DNA from: Reddybacter sp041277045
GTDB taxonomy: Bacteria; Pseudomonadota; Gammaproteobacteria; Pseudomonadales; Porticoccaceae
Reading direction: 5' to 3'
Assembly (NCBI GenBank): GCA_041277045.1
Contig: JBGFSY010000003.1
Span: forward strand, 1-64,000
Length of the DNA: 64,000 bases
In this document: positions 26,151 through 35,690 of the stretch, one piece after another
How the letters are laid out: each line of letters starts with the position of its first letter
Position numbering within the stretch: position 1 is the stretch's first letter
Notes under the pieces: generated by a model
Databases searched by the model: none
Told to the model about the DNA's origin: nothing
Seen by the model: the letters and a program-made list of their open reading frames with translations, nothing else
Position numbers and translations under genes: made by a program

Positions 26151-27518
26151 TTATAGTTTAGCCAGGGTATCCATTAATAAGGAGACCTTGGCCAAAGACT
26201 CCAGGTATTCACTATCGGCCTGCGAGTCACTAACAATCGCGCCGCCGCCCCAGCAGTGCAGTTTATTCTTTTCGGCGAGCAGGGTGCGGATGGCGATATT
26301 GGTATCCATCCGCCCATTGGCACTGATATAGCCGATGCTGCCGCAATAAATTGTGCGTGGCACCTTTTCTAACTCGGCAATAATTTCCATGGCGCGCTTC
26401 TTCGGTGCGCCGGTAATGGAGCCACCGGGAAAGCAGCCTGCCAGTAAATCGAGTGCGCTAATCTCTTCACGAATGCGCCCGGTAATGGTGCTGACTAGAT
26501 GGTGGACGTTGGCAAAGCTCTCGAGGTTAAACAGTTTCGGCACGCGGATTGACCCCGGTTCGCAGGACTTACCCAAATCATTGCGCAGCAGATCGACGAT
26601 CATTAAATTTTCTGCGCGATCTTTGCTGCTATTCATCAGGGCTATAGCCTGCTCCTGATCCTCCTCGACAGAAATACCCCGGGTAATCGTGCCCTTTATC
26701 GGCTTGGCTTCAACTTGCTGGCCGGATGTTTTAATAAAACGTTCCGGTGAAAGCGAAAGCAGTGCCTTATCATCCCAGCTTAAAAAGGTAGAAAAAGGCG
26801 AGGGTAGAGCCTTGCGCAAGTGTAAATAGGCGGCCCAGGGTTCACCTTCAAATTCGGCCGAAAAATGCTGGGCATAATTGACCTGATAGCAGTCACCGGC
26901 AGCGATATAGTCTTTTACTTTAGCGACGTCGCTTTCATAGTCACTGCGTGTGGTGCTGGCCTGGAAATCTGATTGTAAGGCAAAGGGCTTCTCGGCCAGA
27001 GGTGGTGGGGCGGCGAGCCGGGCCTGTATATCGCGTCTTAAACTGCGGGGGCAGGCGGGATGAAAAACCAGATGGGCCTGGGAGATTTGCTGGTTAATCA
27101 CCAGTGCCCAAAGGTAGTAGCCCTGCCGCATATCGGGCATATCGCTTGGCCCGCTGTGTGTATCGTTTGCCCGATCAGCACCTAGCCCATAACCAAAAAA
27201 GCCGGCAAGGCCACCGACAAAGGGTAACTCGGTGAACTTATCACCCTCTAAGGCGAAGTCACCCATTGCCTCCTGACACAGTACGAAGGGGCAAGCCGTG
27301 CTCGTTTGGCTGTTGCCCTCGCTATCGCTAATCAGGGTTGAGCTACCACAGGTTTCCAGAATGCGGGCCGGGGCGGCGCTAATAATATCCAGCCGCCCCT
27401 GCAGGGATCTCGGTTTGCCGCTGTCGAACCATATCGGGCTGGGCAAATCGCGCACGGCATTGAAGAGAACTTCAGCGTCACTGCGAAAGGGGTAGTCCAG
27501 TACGATCATCTTGGGCAT
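26151..27518 (-). CDS. pabB: Aminodeoxychorismate synthase component I
   Basis: A 455-residue chorismate-binding enzyme giving 4-amino-4-deoxychorismate for folate synthesis. The lysine of AKPIKGTITRG marks PabB rather than anthranilate synthase. DLLRNDLGK, FPGGSITGAPKKRAMEII, GSIGYISANGRMD and the C-terminal GGGAIVSDSQADSEY follow the family order. No pabA or pabC is adjacent. It is convergent with thrH. Confidence 0.93.
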   Translation of the reverse strand: MPKMIVLDYPFRSDAEVLFNAVRDLPSPIWFDSGKPRSLQGRLDIISAAPARILETCGSSTLISDSEGNSQTSTACPFVLCQEAMGDFALEGDKFTELPFVGGLAGFFGYGLGADRANDTHSGPSDMPDMRQGYYLWALVINQQISQAHLVFHPACPRSLRRDIQARLAAPPPLAEKPFALQSDFQASTTRSDYESDVAKVKDYIAAGDCYQVNYAQHFSAEFEGEPWAAYLHLRKALPSPFSTFLSWDDKALLSLSPERFIKTSGQQVEAKPIKGTITRGISVEEDQEQAIALMNSSKDRAENLMIVDLLRNDLGKSCEPGSIRVPKLFNLESFANVHHLVSTITGRIREEISALDLLAGCFPGGSITGAPKKRAMEIIAELEKVPRTIYCGSIGYISANGRMDTNIAIRTLLAEKNKLHCWGGGAIVSDSQADSEYLESLAKVSLLMDTLAKL

Positions 27519-27670
27519 TTGCCGTGCTTGCTCTCAATTCAAATAGCGGGGGGTTATTTTATAGGCTCTTGGCCCTCGATAGGGCATTTGTAGAAGAATT
27601 AATCAGGGCCGGCCCTCAGGCTTTGCGTATAATTGTTGGCTAACAAACTGAGTGCTAATGGAGCAAAGCG

Positions 27671-28159
27671 ATGACCGATCTTACCCCCGATTTATGCGAT
27701 GACAACCCCGAGCTGGTGCGTGTACTTGAGCCCATGCTGTCAAACTTTGGTGGCCGCGAAGCCTTTTATGGCGAGATCGTCACGGTGAAGTGCTTTGAAG
27801 ATAACTCCCTGGTGAAAGAGAATTTGGCCACGCCGGGCCACGGTCGCGTGCTGGTTGTCGACGGTGGCGGCTCCCTACGCCGGGCACTACTGGGTGACAT
27901 GATCGCCGAAAATGCCCTGAAGAACGGTTGGGAAGGCGTGATTGTTTACGGCTGTATTCGTGACGTGAGCACTATCTCCGAACTCGACCTCGGCGTACAG
28001 GCCCTGTCGGCTATTCCCCTAAAGACCCAGAAGCGCGGTATTGGCGACTTCAATATCCCCGTCACCTTCGGTGGCGTTACCTTTAAGCCCGGTGAATATA
28101 TTTACGCCGATAGCAACGGTATTGTTGTTTCAACAGAGGCTTTAACAGAAACAACTTAA
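27671..28159 (+). CDS. rraA: RNase E activity inhibitor RraA
   Basis: A 162-residue trimeric regulator that binds RNase E and dampens mRNA decay. TPDLCDDNPELVRVLEPMLS, GRVLVVDGGGSLRRALLGD and YGCIRDVSTISELDLGVQAL are diagnostic. The stop overlaps the end of the convergent methyltransferase gene by 4 bases. A TATAAT box lies at 27628-27633. Confidence 0.95.
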   Translation: MTDLTPDLCDDNPELVRVLEPMLSNFGGREAFYGEIVTVKCFEDNSLVKENLATPGHGRVLVVDGGGSLRRALLGDMIAENALKNGWEGVIVYGCIRDVSTISELDLGVQALSAIPLKTQKRGIGDFNIPVTFGGVTFKPGEYIYADSNGIVVSTEALTETT

Positions 28160-29064
28160 TCGCCAGTTCTCTCAAAGAGCAAAGTTTTTAAGCCCTTGTC
28201 GGCATCGGCCTCAGGAAAAGAGGCCGGTGTTGCGATGACTTGCCTTTCGACAAAGCCACCAATGTTGGCAAATAGCTCGCGTAAGAAAGTAAAACTCAAA
28301 TCCGGCGAATTTAAACAGGCGATAACTTGCGCCTGCGTTGATAGCAAGCCAGGCAATTTGCGAACAATCTTCTGGTAATCTTTTCTGACATTAAAACTAC
28401 CTGCCTGAAAACTGGGCGGGTCGATAATCACCCTATCATAAGGCCCGTACTTGCGGATCTTGCCCCAGGATTTAAAAATATCGTGGCTCAAATAGGAGAC
28501 TGAGCGGGTGTCGATATCGTTCAGTTGATGGTTGAGTCTGCCCGTGTTGAGCGCGCCTTTTGCCATATCGACATTCACGACTTTTTCTGCGCCTGCCTCT
28601 GCGGCCACGACCGAAAAAGTACAGGTGTAGGCAAAGAGATTGAGTACGCGTTTGCCTTTGGCTTGCTCGCGAAGTACTTGTCGGCAGTTGGCCATGTCGA
28701 GAAAAAAACCCACGTTCTGGTTGGTTTTAAAATTCAGTCGAAATTTAAGACCCTTTTCTACGGCGTAATAGTCGCCGGCAATATCGCCTTTGAGATTTTC
28801 GCTCGGTGCATCTTTTAAATAACGGTGTTGCAGTATGATATTTTCAATGGCTTCGTCACTAGCAAGCTGGGTGAGCTCGTCGGCCAATTGTTTTATCCAT
28901 TGCGCATCCGGCTCTTTATATAAGCTGATTAACAGCACTGGTGCAAACCAGTCGACGCTGACAAACTCAAGGCCGGGGTAGCAGTGCCCCCGCCCGTGAA
29001 ATAAGCGGCAGGCGTCGACACCTTTTTTAGCCCCACGCTGAATACTTTGTATTATTTGCTGCAT
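28156..29064 (-). CDS. Class I SAM-dependent methyltransferase (RlmI/RlmK-like)
   Basis: A 302-residue protein. An N-terminal part of about 110 residues is followed by the NVGFFLDMANCRQVL block and a Rossmann methyltransferase domain, with motif I KRVLNLFAYTCTFSVVAAEAG and the catalytic VIIDPPSFQ. This order is seen in rRNA cytosine/guanine methyltransferases related to RlmI and RlmL, but the N-terminal PUA domain of RlmI is not evident. The target is presumably rRNA, not proven. Confidence 0.82.
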   Translation of the reverse strand: MQQIIQSIQRGAKKGVDACRLFHGRGHCYPGLEFVSVDWFAPVLLISLYKEPDAQWIKQLADELTQLASDEAIENIILQHRYLKDAPSENLKGDIAGDYYAVEKGLKFRLNFKTNQNVGFFLDMANCRQVLREQAKGKRVLNLFAYTCTFSVVAAEAGAEKVVNVDMAKGALNTGRLNHQLNDIDTRSVSYLSHDIFKSWGKIRKYGPYDRVIIDPPSFQAGSFNVRKDYQKIVRKLPGLLSTQAQVIACLNSPDLSFTFLRELFANIGGFVERQVIATPASFPEADADKGLKTLLFERTGD

Positions 29065-29120
29065 TTATTACCTGAGCCCAGGAATTAAAGCCATTAACGA
29101 GTGATTAGCTCGAGTCGGCT

Positions 29121-29456
29121 TTAGTGACTGCTAGCGTGTATTTTATGAAATTTCTTGGCGACTAAAAGCATCATGATAATGGCCAATCTTTCCACCACAG
29201 TCTTTTGCTCGGCCTTATGTTTATCGCTGACTAGCAATGAGTTAATTAAGGCTTGCAGGGCGGCAAAACGATTTTCTTGATCGGCATCCATTTTGGCGAT
29301 GGCTTTAATGACGGTGGCCATAACGGCCTCATAATCATTGAGCCCGAGTTTAAGCAATAGTTTGCGGGTATGGCGCTCCAGCTCTTTGCTTTTCATCAGT
29401 TTGAGTTCAGTCGTAAGTGTGGCTTCTGGGCAGGACAAGAGATCAATTGTTTTCAT
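29121..29456 (-). CDS. Hypothetical protein, alpha-helical, divergent from the KAP fusion
   Basis: A 111-residue protein from the ATG at 29456 (MKTIDLLSCPEATLTTELKL). Heptad-like and Lys/Leu-rich helices run through the middle (KSKELERHTRKLLLKLGL), and a hydrophobic patch ERLAIIMMLLVAKKF lies near the C-terminus. A longer start at 29528 is possible but gives an unlikely Arg-rich leader. No family was recognised. It is transcribed away from the propeller-KAP gene, so a shared control region at 29457-29619 is possible. Confidence 0.55.
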   Translation of the reverse strand: MKTIDLLSCPEATLTTELKLMKSKELERHTRKLLLKLGLNDYEAVMATVIKAIAKMDADQENRFAALQALINSLLVSDKHKAEQKTVVERLAIIMMLLVAKKFHKIHASSH

Positions 29457-29619
29457 GGCGTTAACAAGGCTGATGTGACGGGTTGAATGGGTTGCGGATG
29501 ATACCCGAAGCCTGCCCCGTCGTACCACTCGCCGTGCGGGGTCGGTTCATCTTGGCTTCTGTCGTCGATTGGTTTACTTTATTCACACCAACTCAGGTAA
29601 TGGAGTGTGACGGGTCGAT

Positions 29620-32600
29620 ATGGAAGCGCCCCCAGAACAAAAAAAGTCCCGCTTTGCGGAGCAGGCTTCGTCAACGACGAGTACGGACGCACCTGCATTT
29701 AGTCTCCTTGCCCCTTATCGAAGTCTGGCCGTGCAACAACGCCGCCTTGTACACATCCTTCTGGCCGCCTTGCTTTTATTACTGGCCACCTGGCTAGCCT
29801 TTACCCAACCCGGTCGTGCCATTGTTTCGTCAACGCCAAACAGTAGTGCTTTAGTTGGGCTTTGGCAAAAAATTGCCTACCCCTTTGAGCGCAATGCCTT
29901 TTTACGCCTGCCGGTGCTTAGTAGTGATATTAACGATGTGTTTGCTTTACCCGGCGGTGAGCACGTTTGGGCGGTGGGTGATGGCGGGTTAATTCTTTAC
30001 AGCCCCAATGCCGGTCGCTGCTGGCAGCAGCAACATCCAGTGCAGGGCATACCTTGTGGTGAAAACAGTGGCAATAACGGGTCTTTGATAGCAGGTGCTC
30101 GTGCCGCGGATGCCTCCAAGAAGGTTGATTATAGCGAGCAGCGAAACGTCGCTGTGCAGCAGCAAGCCCCCGTTGAAATCAATACTCGCCAGGCAACAAA
30201 GGCGCCGGTGGATAGAGGTGGTTTACCTTTTGAGCAGCAAGTTCAAAAGCCGCTGGAAGAGCAGCGTGTAGAAAAAAAACCAGAACCTTCCATCGATTCC
30301 CTTGAAAAAGGTCGAGCCACACCCCCCAGGCTAAATGCCGCACTTAAAGCGGTTTATTTTAGCGACGCTCTACGGGGCTGGGCGGTGGGTGAGCAGGGCC
30401 TGGTTTTAAGTACCGTTGATGGTGGTCAGAGTTGGCAAGCTCAAAGCCTTGGTGTCTGGCCGCTAAGGGATGTGGTTTTCAACACAGAGGCAAGGCAGGG
30501 TTGGGTGGTGGGTATTGGCGGGCGCATTTTGCGCAGTCTAGACGGCGGTGCAAGCTGGCAGCCGCAAAACAGCGGCACCAGAATGACGCTGCTGGGGCTG
30601 AGTCTCAATGATGGGGCCGAGCAACTTTGTGTCGTGGGCCAGAGCGGTCTTGTACTCACTAGCACTAACGGCGGCCAACACTGGCAAATGCAGCGCAGTG
30701 GTACGACAAATACCCTGACTGCCGTGAGCTTTAGCAATGTTCAACAGGGCTGGGCGGCTGGTAGTGGCGGTACAATTTTGCGTACCCTGGATGCTGGCCT
30801 TAGCTGGCAGGCGCAGAATAGTACGCTAGAAGAGCGCCTTCGGGGCGTAAGCTTTAGCACTGATGCACGGCTGGGTAGGGTGGTCGGTGAGAATGGTGCG
30901 GTGCTGACGACTGTTGATGGTGGTCTTAGTTGGCTAGCTCAGGATAGCGGTAGCTGGGCCACTCTTCTGGCCGTGAGTTTTATAGATGCTGAGCAAGGTT
31001 GGGTTGTCGGCAGGGATGGAAGCCTGCTTTTTACCAGTGACAGTGGCCAGAGCTGGCAGTTGCAAAGTTCGGGTGTCTCGCCGTGGTTGCAGTTCCTTGT
31101 CTCTAAGCAAGACTCGTCCCAACAAAATGGGGAAACTACTAAGGCTGCCACCCTGAGCGTTGATGACGAGGCTAAGCATTGGCGAATTAACAACAGTGAC
31201 GCTCTCGAAGGTGTCGAAAGTTTGAGCTACACCCGAGATGTACAGCGGGGCTGGGCCGTTGAGCCAGCGGGACGCTTTCTTATTACCACCGATGCCGGCG
31301 TAAACTGGGTTCCTTCTGTAGAGCCCTACGGTCGTTGGCCTGCACCCTGGTATTACGCTGCCGTACTGTTCGCCCTGGTGATAGCAGCGGCACCACTTAA
31401 AGCTGTGGCAATCAGTCTTCGTAATGGCCTGGGTATTGAAGAGCGTGGGCAAAGTGACCGCCCCGTTGAGACTCAACTAGAAGACAAACTCGATTTTTGG
31501 CCGGTCAGCCAGGCGCTGTCGCGGTTCTTGCGCAATCGTCACACCCAGCCACCTCTGACGGTGGCGATTACCGGCGCCTGGGGGAGTGGCAAAAGCTCAC
31601 TGATGAATTTGCTCAAGACTGACCTCTCTCGCTCTGGCGTGCAGGCCGTGTGGTTTAACGCCTGGCACCACGAGAGTGAAGAGGAATACCTACTACCCGC
31701 TTTGCTACAAAATATTCGCCAGCAGGCAATCCCCCCTCTCTTGTCGTTTAACGGTGGCCGCTTCTATGGTCTACGTTTTCGTGCCCGCCTACTTTGGCAG
31801 CGGCTTAAAGCGCGGCCTGTTTTTCTGGCGCTGCTGCTGGGCTTTCTCGCTCTTAACACAGGCTTTGTTATCGTCAAAGACAGAACGGCTTTTGGCCCCG
31901 AACAGTTGGCTTTGGCGCGGGCTGCTTTTTGCAAAGGCAGTGAATTGCCCGCAATTATTTGCCCGGAAAAGGTCGAGAGAGGAGAGGGGGGAGCATCCTC
32001 AGACTCGAACGATCTGCAAGCGGTTGATGGCAGTTCTATAAAACAAGCGGAGAAGCTCGACTCAATTAACTGGTTTACAACCCTGATCAACCTGCTTCTC
32101 GGTACCGGTAGTGGTGCCGCTATATTGAGCTGGCTACGTGCTTTTGGCATTAGCCCGGCACGACTGGCCAAGGAAATTGGCAGCGGCGGTGATCGCCAAA
32201 TAGAGCAGCGCATGGGTTATCGGCATAATTTCCAACGGGAGTTCAATACGGTCACCGATGCCCTGAACCCTAGAACCATGCTGATATTGATTGACGATTT
32301 AGACCGTTGCCAGCCGAAAACCGTGGTGCAAATACTCGAGGCGGTCAACTTTCTTACCTCGGCGGGGCGCTGTTATGTGGTGCTGGGTATGGCGCGAGAA
32401 ATGGTGGAGCCGGCTGTGGGTTTGGCCTTTAAAGACATCGCCGATGAAATTACTCATCACCGCTCAGGTGAGGCAAACGACGGGGAACAACAGAAGAATG
32501 GCTACGCGCAACGCCGAGAGTTCGCGCGAAAATATCTGGAAAAATTAATTAACCTGGAGATCCCCGTGCCGACGGTAGAGGCCGCACAGGCACTACGATT

Positions 32601-33483
32601 ACTGGCTGACAACACCAGTGCTAAGCCGACCACTGAGCCATGGCGCTTGTCGAACAGCCTGTCGACTCTTGCCCAGGGGGCTTTATTTTTTGCTTTGATA
32701 TTAGCCACGCTGTGGTTTGGCAATGTGCTCGGCCCGTACAGCCAGCCTGAGGTTGAGCCTGCTGGGCAAAGTGCTGGCGAGAGGGGTGTTAAGTCAGGCG
32801 AGGATGGTGCCATTGGTAGCGCCGATCAAACAAGGTCTGTCGATAACATGCAGCAGGCGTCTCTACCCGATAAGTCAGCAGACAGGCCGGCTGAGTTTAT
32901 CCCCGGTGCCCAGGCCACGGTGTTTCCCTGGTTGCCGGTGCTGGTGGCGGCGCTGATCTTTGGCTTTGGCAGCTATCGCGTTATGTCGAAACTGAGGCGG
33001 GCCGAGTCGGAAGAAGCGGCGGCAGTGGTCGATGACTCCGAACCCTTTAGCCGCGCATTGAGGGTTTGGAACCCGGTCATCGCCAGTCAGCTTGAAACAC
33101 CTCGCGAGCTGCGTCGCTTTATGAATCGCCTGCGCTATAGTGCCGTGCGGCTCAATGGCATGGCAGCGGATTCGGACTTTGAAAACACTCTCAATGAAGA
33201 AGAAATTGTCAGTCTGGCGGCGCTTTATTTACTCGACCCCGCCTGTATTGAGCTGACTTCTGAGGTTGATAGTGCCGATGAGTTTCTAAAACACCTCAAT
33301 ATTAATCAGCTCAAAAATCAGCGACGTGGTGAGGGCAGTTCGCCATTGACGGCAGCTCAGCTGGGAGCGCTGGGGCAGGCAATCCACAACTACTCTGCAA
33401 AGGAGGGGGTCGCCGCATGGGGTTTTGATAAGAATAAAATTGATATTTTCAAGGTGTTATTGCAGGGAATTAAAGTACATTAA
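29620..33483 (+). CDS. Ycf48/BNR-like propeller fused to a KAP-family P-loop NTPase
   Basis: A 1287-residue protein. Residues 44-62 form a membrane anchor. Eight copies of a blade motif of the form GWAVGxxGxILxTxDGGxSWxxQ start near residues 116, 253, 294, 338, 377, 419, 460 and 544, mostly about 41 apart, as in Ycf48/BNR beta-propellers. Between the first two lies a Gln/Glu/Lys-rich low-complexity stretch (about 150-240). A second span is at about 577-596. The KAP NTPase follows, with Walker A GAWGSGKSS (652-660), the KAP-typical VWFNAWHHESEEEYL, and Walker B MLILIDDLDRC (887-897). It is interrupted by spans near 735-752 and 818-838, with further spans near 1018-1038 and 1102-1122. The propeller would then be periplasmic and the ATPase cytoplasmic. 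KAP proteins include the phage-exclusion protein PifA, but the role here is unknown. Confidence 0.85.
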   Translation: MEAPPEQKKSRFAEQASSTTSTDAPAFSLLAPYRSLAVQQRRLVHILLAALLLLLATWLAFTQPGRAIVSSTPNSSALVGLWQKIAYPFERNAFLRLPVLSSDINDVFALPGGEHVWAVGDGGLILYSPNAGRCWQQQHPVQGIPCGENSGNNGSLIAGARAADASKKVDYSEQRNVAVQQQAPVEINTRQATKAPVDRGGLPFEQQVQKPLEEQRVEKKPEPSIDSLEKGRATPPRLNAALKAVYFSDALRGWAVGEQGLVLSTVDGGQSWQAQSLGVWPLRDVVFNTEARQGWVVGIGGRILRSLDGGASWQPQNSGTRMTLLGLSLNDGAEQLCVVGQSGLVLTSTNGGQHWQMQRSGTTNTLTAVSFSNVQQGWAAGSGGTILRTLDAGLSWQAQNSTLEERLRGVSFSTDARLGRVVGENGAVLTTVDGGLSWLAQDSGSWATLLAVSFIDAEQGWVVGRDGSLLFTSDSGQSWQLQSSGVSPWLQFLVSKQDSSQQNGETTKAATLSVDDEAKHWRINNSDALEGVESLSYTRDVQRGWAVEPAGRFLITTDAGVNWVPSVEPYGRWPAPWYYAAVLFALVIAAAPLKAVAISLRNGLGIEERGQSDRPVETQLEDKLDFWPVSQALSRFLRNRHTQPPLTVAITGAWGSGKSSLMNLLKTDLSRSGVQAVWFNAWHHESEEEYLLPALLQNIRQQAIPPLLSFNGGRFYGLRFRARLLWQRLKARPVFLALLLGFLALNTGFVIVKDRTAFGPEQLALARAAFCKGSELPAIICPEKVERGEGGASSDSNDLQAVDGSSIKQAEKLDSINWFTTLINLLLGTGSGAAILSWLRAFGISPARLAKEIGSGGDRQIEQRMGYRHNFQREFNTVTDALNPRTMLILIDDLDRCQPKTVVQILEAVNFLTSAGRCYVVLGMAREMVEPAVGLAFKDIADEITHHRSGEANDGEQQKNGYAQRREFARKYLEKLINLEIPVPTVEAAQALRLLADNTSAKPTTEPWRLSNSLSTLAQGALFFALILATLWFGNVLGPYSQPEVEPAGQSAGERGVKSGEDGAIGSADQTRSVDNMQQASLPDKSADRPAEFIPGAQATVFPWLPVLVAALIFGFGSYRVMSKLRRAESEEAAAVVDDSEPFSRALRVWNPVIASQLETPRELRRFMNRLRYSAVRLNGMAADSDFENTLNEEEIVSLAALYLLDPACIELTSEVDSADEFLKHLNINQLKNQRRGEGSSPLTAAQLGALGQAIHNYSAKEGVAAWGFDKNKIDIFKVLLQGIKVH

Positions 33484-33764
33484 TTGACTTAAAAGCCTTA
33501 AGCCATCCGCTTGTCGCAGATTTATTTAAGCCCCCAGGGGCTACTTGATAGCAGAAGGGAATCTGAGTCTTACCGCCTGTTACAATACTCAGATATATTT
33601 CCATCCCCTACATCTGAGTACGCATTCAGCCCTGACAGAAAAGCATCACCGGCAACTGCTGTTATTTTTTGCCGGCGTGATTTTTCTGCGGCCTTGAAAA
33701 GCTAATTCCAATAATTAGCGTGAGCATAAGTAGAGGTAAAGTTACTTGAAACAGGAGCCCCACT
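33484..33764. repeat. Intergenic region with three ATCTGAGT copies
   Basis: ATCTGAGT occurs at 33561-33568 and 33612-33619 and, inverted (ACTCAGAT), at 33587-33594. The first two copies form an 8-base inverted repeat spaced by 18 bases, upstream of the Baeyer-Villiger monooxygenase. This is the pattern expected of an operator for a dedicated regulator, but none is encoded next to it. No gene is seen in the 281 bases. Confidence 0.6.
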
Positions 33765-35582
33765 ATGACTAATGCAACACATCCCTCAATCGATCTGTCC
33801 GCACTCGATTTCGACCCCAATGCCCTGCGTGAGAAATACCGCGTGGAGCGCGATAAGCGCATCCGCAAAGAGACTTCAGGGCAATATCAGGCAGTCACCG
33901 GTGATTTCACCCAATACGTTGACGACCCCTATATTGAAGAAGAAATAACGCGAGAGCCTCTCAACGACGAGGTTGAAGTGGTTATCGTCGGTGGCGGTTT
34001 TGGTGGCTTACTGGCCGGTGCCCGCTTGCGAGATGCCGGCGTGAAAGATATCCGCGTGATTGAAAAGGGCGGCGATTTTGGCGGCACCTGGTACTGGAAC
34101 CGTTACCCCGGTGCGCAGTGCGACGTTGAGGCTTATGTGTATTTGCCCCTGCTCGAAGAGCTGGATTTTGTGCCGACAGAAAAATATTCCCACGCGCCGG
34201 AAATTCTTGCTCACTCCAAGGCCATAGCGCGTAAATACAATCTTTACGACAACGCCTGTCTGCAAACTGAAATCACCCACATGCAGTGGAATGAAGATTC
34301 GGCTCGCTGGATTATCGAAACTAATCGCGGCGATCGCATCAAAGCTCACTATGTCGTCATGTCTAACGGCCCCCTCAATCGCCCGAAATTGCCAGGCATC
34401 CCCGGTATTAACGACTTTAAGGGCCATACCTTCCACACCAGCCGTTGGGATTACGACTACACCGGCGGCTCATCCGAAGGTGGCCTCAATAAGCTCAAAG
34501 ACAAGCGAGTAGGCATTATTGGCACCGGTGCTACTGCGGTGCAGTGTATCCCCCACCTCGGTGAAACGTCCCAGTCGCTGCATGTTTTTCAGCGTACGCC
34601 ATCGTCCATTGATGTGCGTAATAATCGCGACACTGACCCCGAGTGGGCGAAAAGCCTGCAGCCGGGTTGGCAGCAAAAGCGCATGGACAATTTCAATATT
34701 ATTACCGCCGGTGGCTTTCAGGACGAAGACCTGGTCAGCGATGGCTGGACCGAGATTTTCCGCAACTTGTCCGGCCCCATACAGCGTAAGCTAAACCCCC
34801 ATCTGAGCTCGACAGAAGTAGCCGCCGCTCTGGAAATTGCTGATTTTAAGAAAATGAATCAGGTCAGGGCGCGAGTCGATACGATTGTTAAGGACCCTGA
34901 AACGGCTGAATTGCTCAAGCCTTACTATCGCCAGTTCTGTAAGCGTCCGGGTTTTCATGATGAATATCTTGCCACCTACAATCTGCCCAATGTAAGCCTC
35001 GTTGATACTAAAGGACAGGGCGTTGAGCGAATCACAGAAAAAGGCATAGTCGTTGATGGTGTTGAGTACGAGCTGGACTGCCTGATTTTCGCCACTGGCT
35101 TTGAGGTTGGCACCAACTTTACCCAACAATCGGGCTACGACCTGGCCGGCCGTAATGGCTCTACCCTCAGCGAAAAATGGGCCAATGGACTGTCGACTTT
35201 CCACGGACTCTACACCCACGACTTCCCCAATGTGTTCACCATGGGGCTCACCCAGACCGGCTTCACTACCAGTATCCCCCATGCTTTGAACGAGCAAGCT
35301 AAGCACCTTACCTACGTGCTCAAACACGCCATGGATAATAATGCCCGCACCATTGAAACCACTGTCGAAGCCGAAGACGAATGGATAGCGACCATCAACA
35401 AACTGGCCAACCTCGGCAAGCGCTTTTATGCCGAATGTACCCCCGGCTATTACAACGAAGAAGGCAAAGAGAACGGTTCAGGGTTCTTCAGCGGTCAATA
35501 CGGCGGTGGTGCACCGGAGTTCTTTAAGATTCTCGATGACTGGCGTGATGAAGGGCAGTTGCAGGGTTTGGATATTAAATAA
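33765..35582 (+). CDS. Baeyer-Villiger flavin monooxygenase
   Basis: A 605-residue FAD/NADPH enzyme inserting one oxygen into ketones to give esters or lactones. The first dinucleotide motif VVIVGGGFGGLLAGARL is near residue 72. FGGTWYWNRYPGAQCDVEAY is typical of the cyclohexanone monooxygenase group. The BVMO fingerprint FxGxxxHxxxW(D/P) is present as FKGHTFHTSRWD near 218. The second motif GIIGTGATAVQCIPHL is near 249. It has an N-terminal extension of about 60 residues, as in steroid and cycloketone BVMOs. CAGGAG lies before the ATG. A decayed dehydrogenase lies just downstream, so it may be the survivor of a ketone or alcohol breakdown cluster. Confidence 0.92.
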   Translation: MTNATHPSIDLSALDFDPNALREKYRVERDKRIRKETSGQYQAVTGDFTQYVDDPYIEEEITREPLNDEVEVVIVGGGFGGLLAGARLRDAGVKDIRVIEKGGDFGGTWYWNRYPGAQCDVEAYVYLPLLEELDFVPTEKYSHAPEILAHSKAIARKYNLYDNACLQTEITHMQWNEDSARWIIETNRGDRIKAHYVVMSNGPLNRPKLPGIPGINDFKGHTFHTSRWDYDYTGGSSEGGLNKLKDKRVGIIGTGATAVQCIPHLGETSQSLHVFQRTPSSIDVRNNRDTDPEWAKSLQPGWQQKRMDNFNIITAGGFQDEDLVSDGWTEIFRNLSGPIQRKLNPHLSSTEVAAALEIADFKKMNQVRARVDTIVKDPETAELLKPYYRQFCKRPGFHDEYLATYNLPNVSLVDTKGQGVERITEKGIVVDGVEYELDCLIFATGFEVGTNFTQQSGYDLAGRNGSTLSEKWANGLSTFHGLYTHDFPNVFTMGLTQTGFTTSIPHALNEQAKHLTYVLKHAMDNNARTIETTVEAEDEWIATINKLANLGKRFYAECTPGYYNEEGKENGSGFFSGQYGGGAPEFFKILDDWRDEGQLQGLDIK

Positions 35583-35690
35583 CTCTGTAAGGTGAGAGTA
35601 GTGTGTCGGTTTATTATGGCGCGCTGCTTGAGTCGGCCTTAGGTAAGCACAGTCCTCTGAAAGCAAGCTTCAATTTTCTGGATCAGTAGC

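Noticed and set aside
33529..33542. AGCCCCCAGGGGCT as a terminator after the KAP fusion gene
   Set aside because: Stem of five pairs at most with a four-base loop and no T-run.
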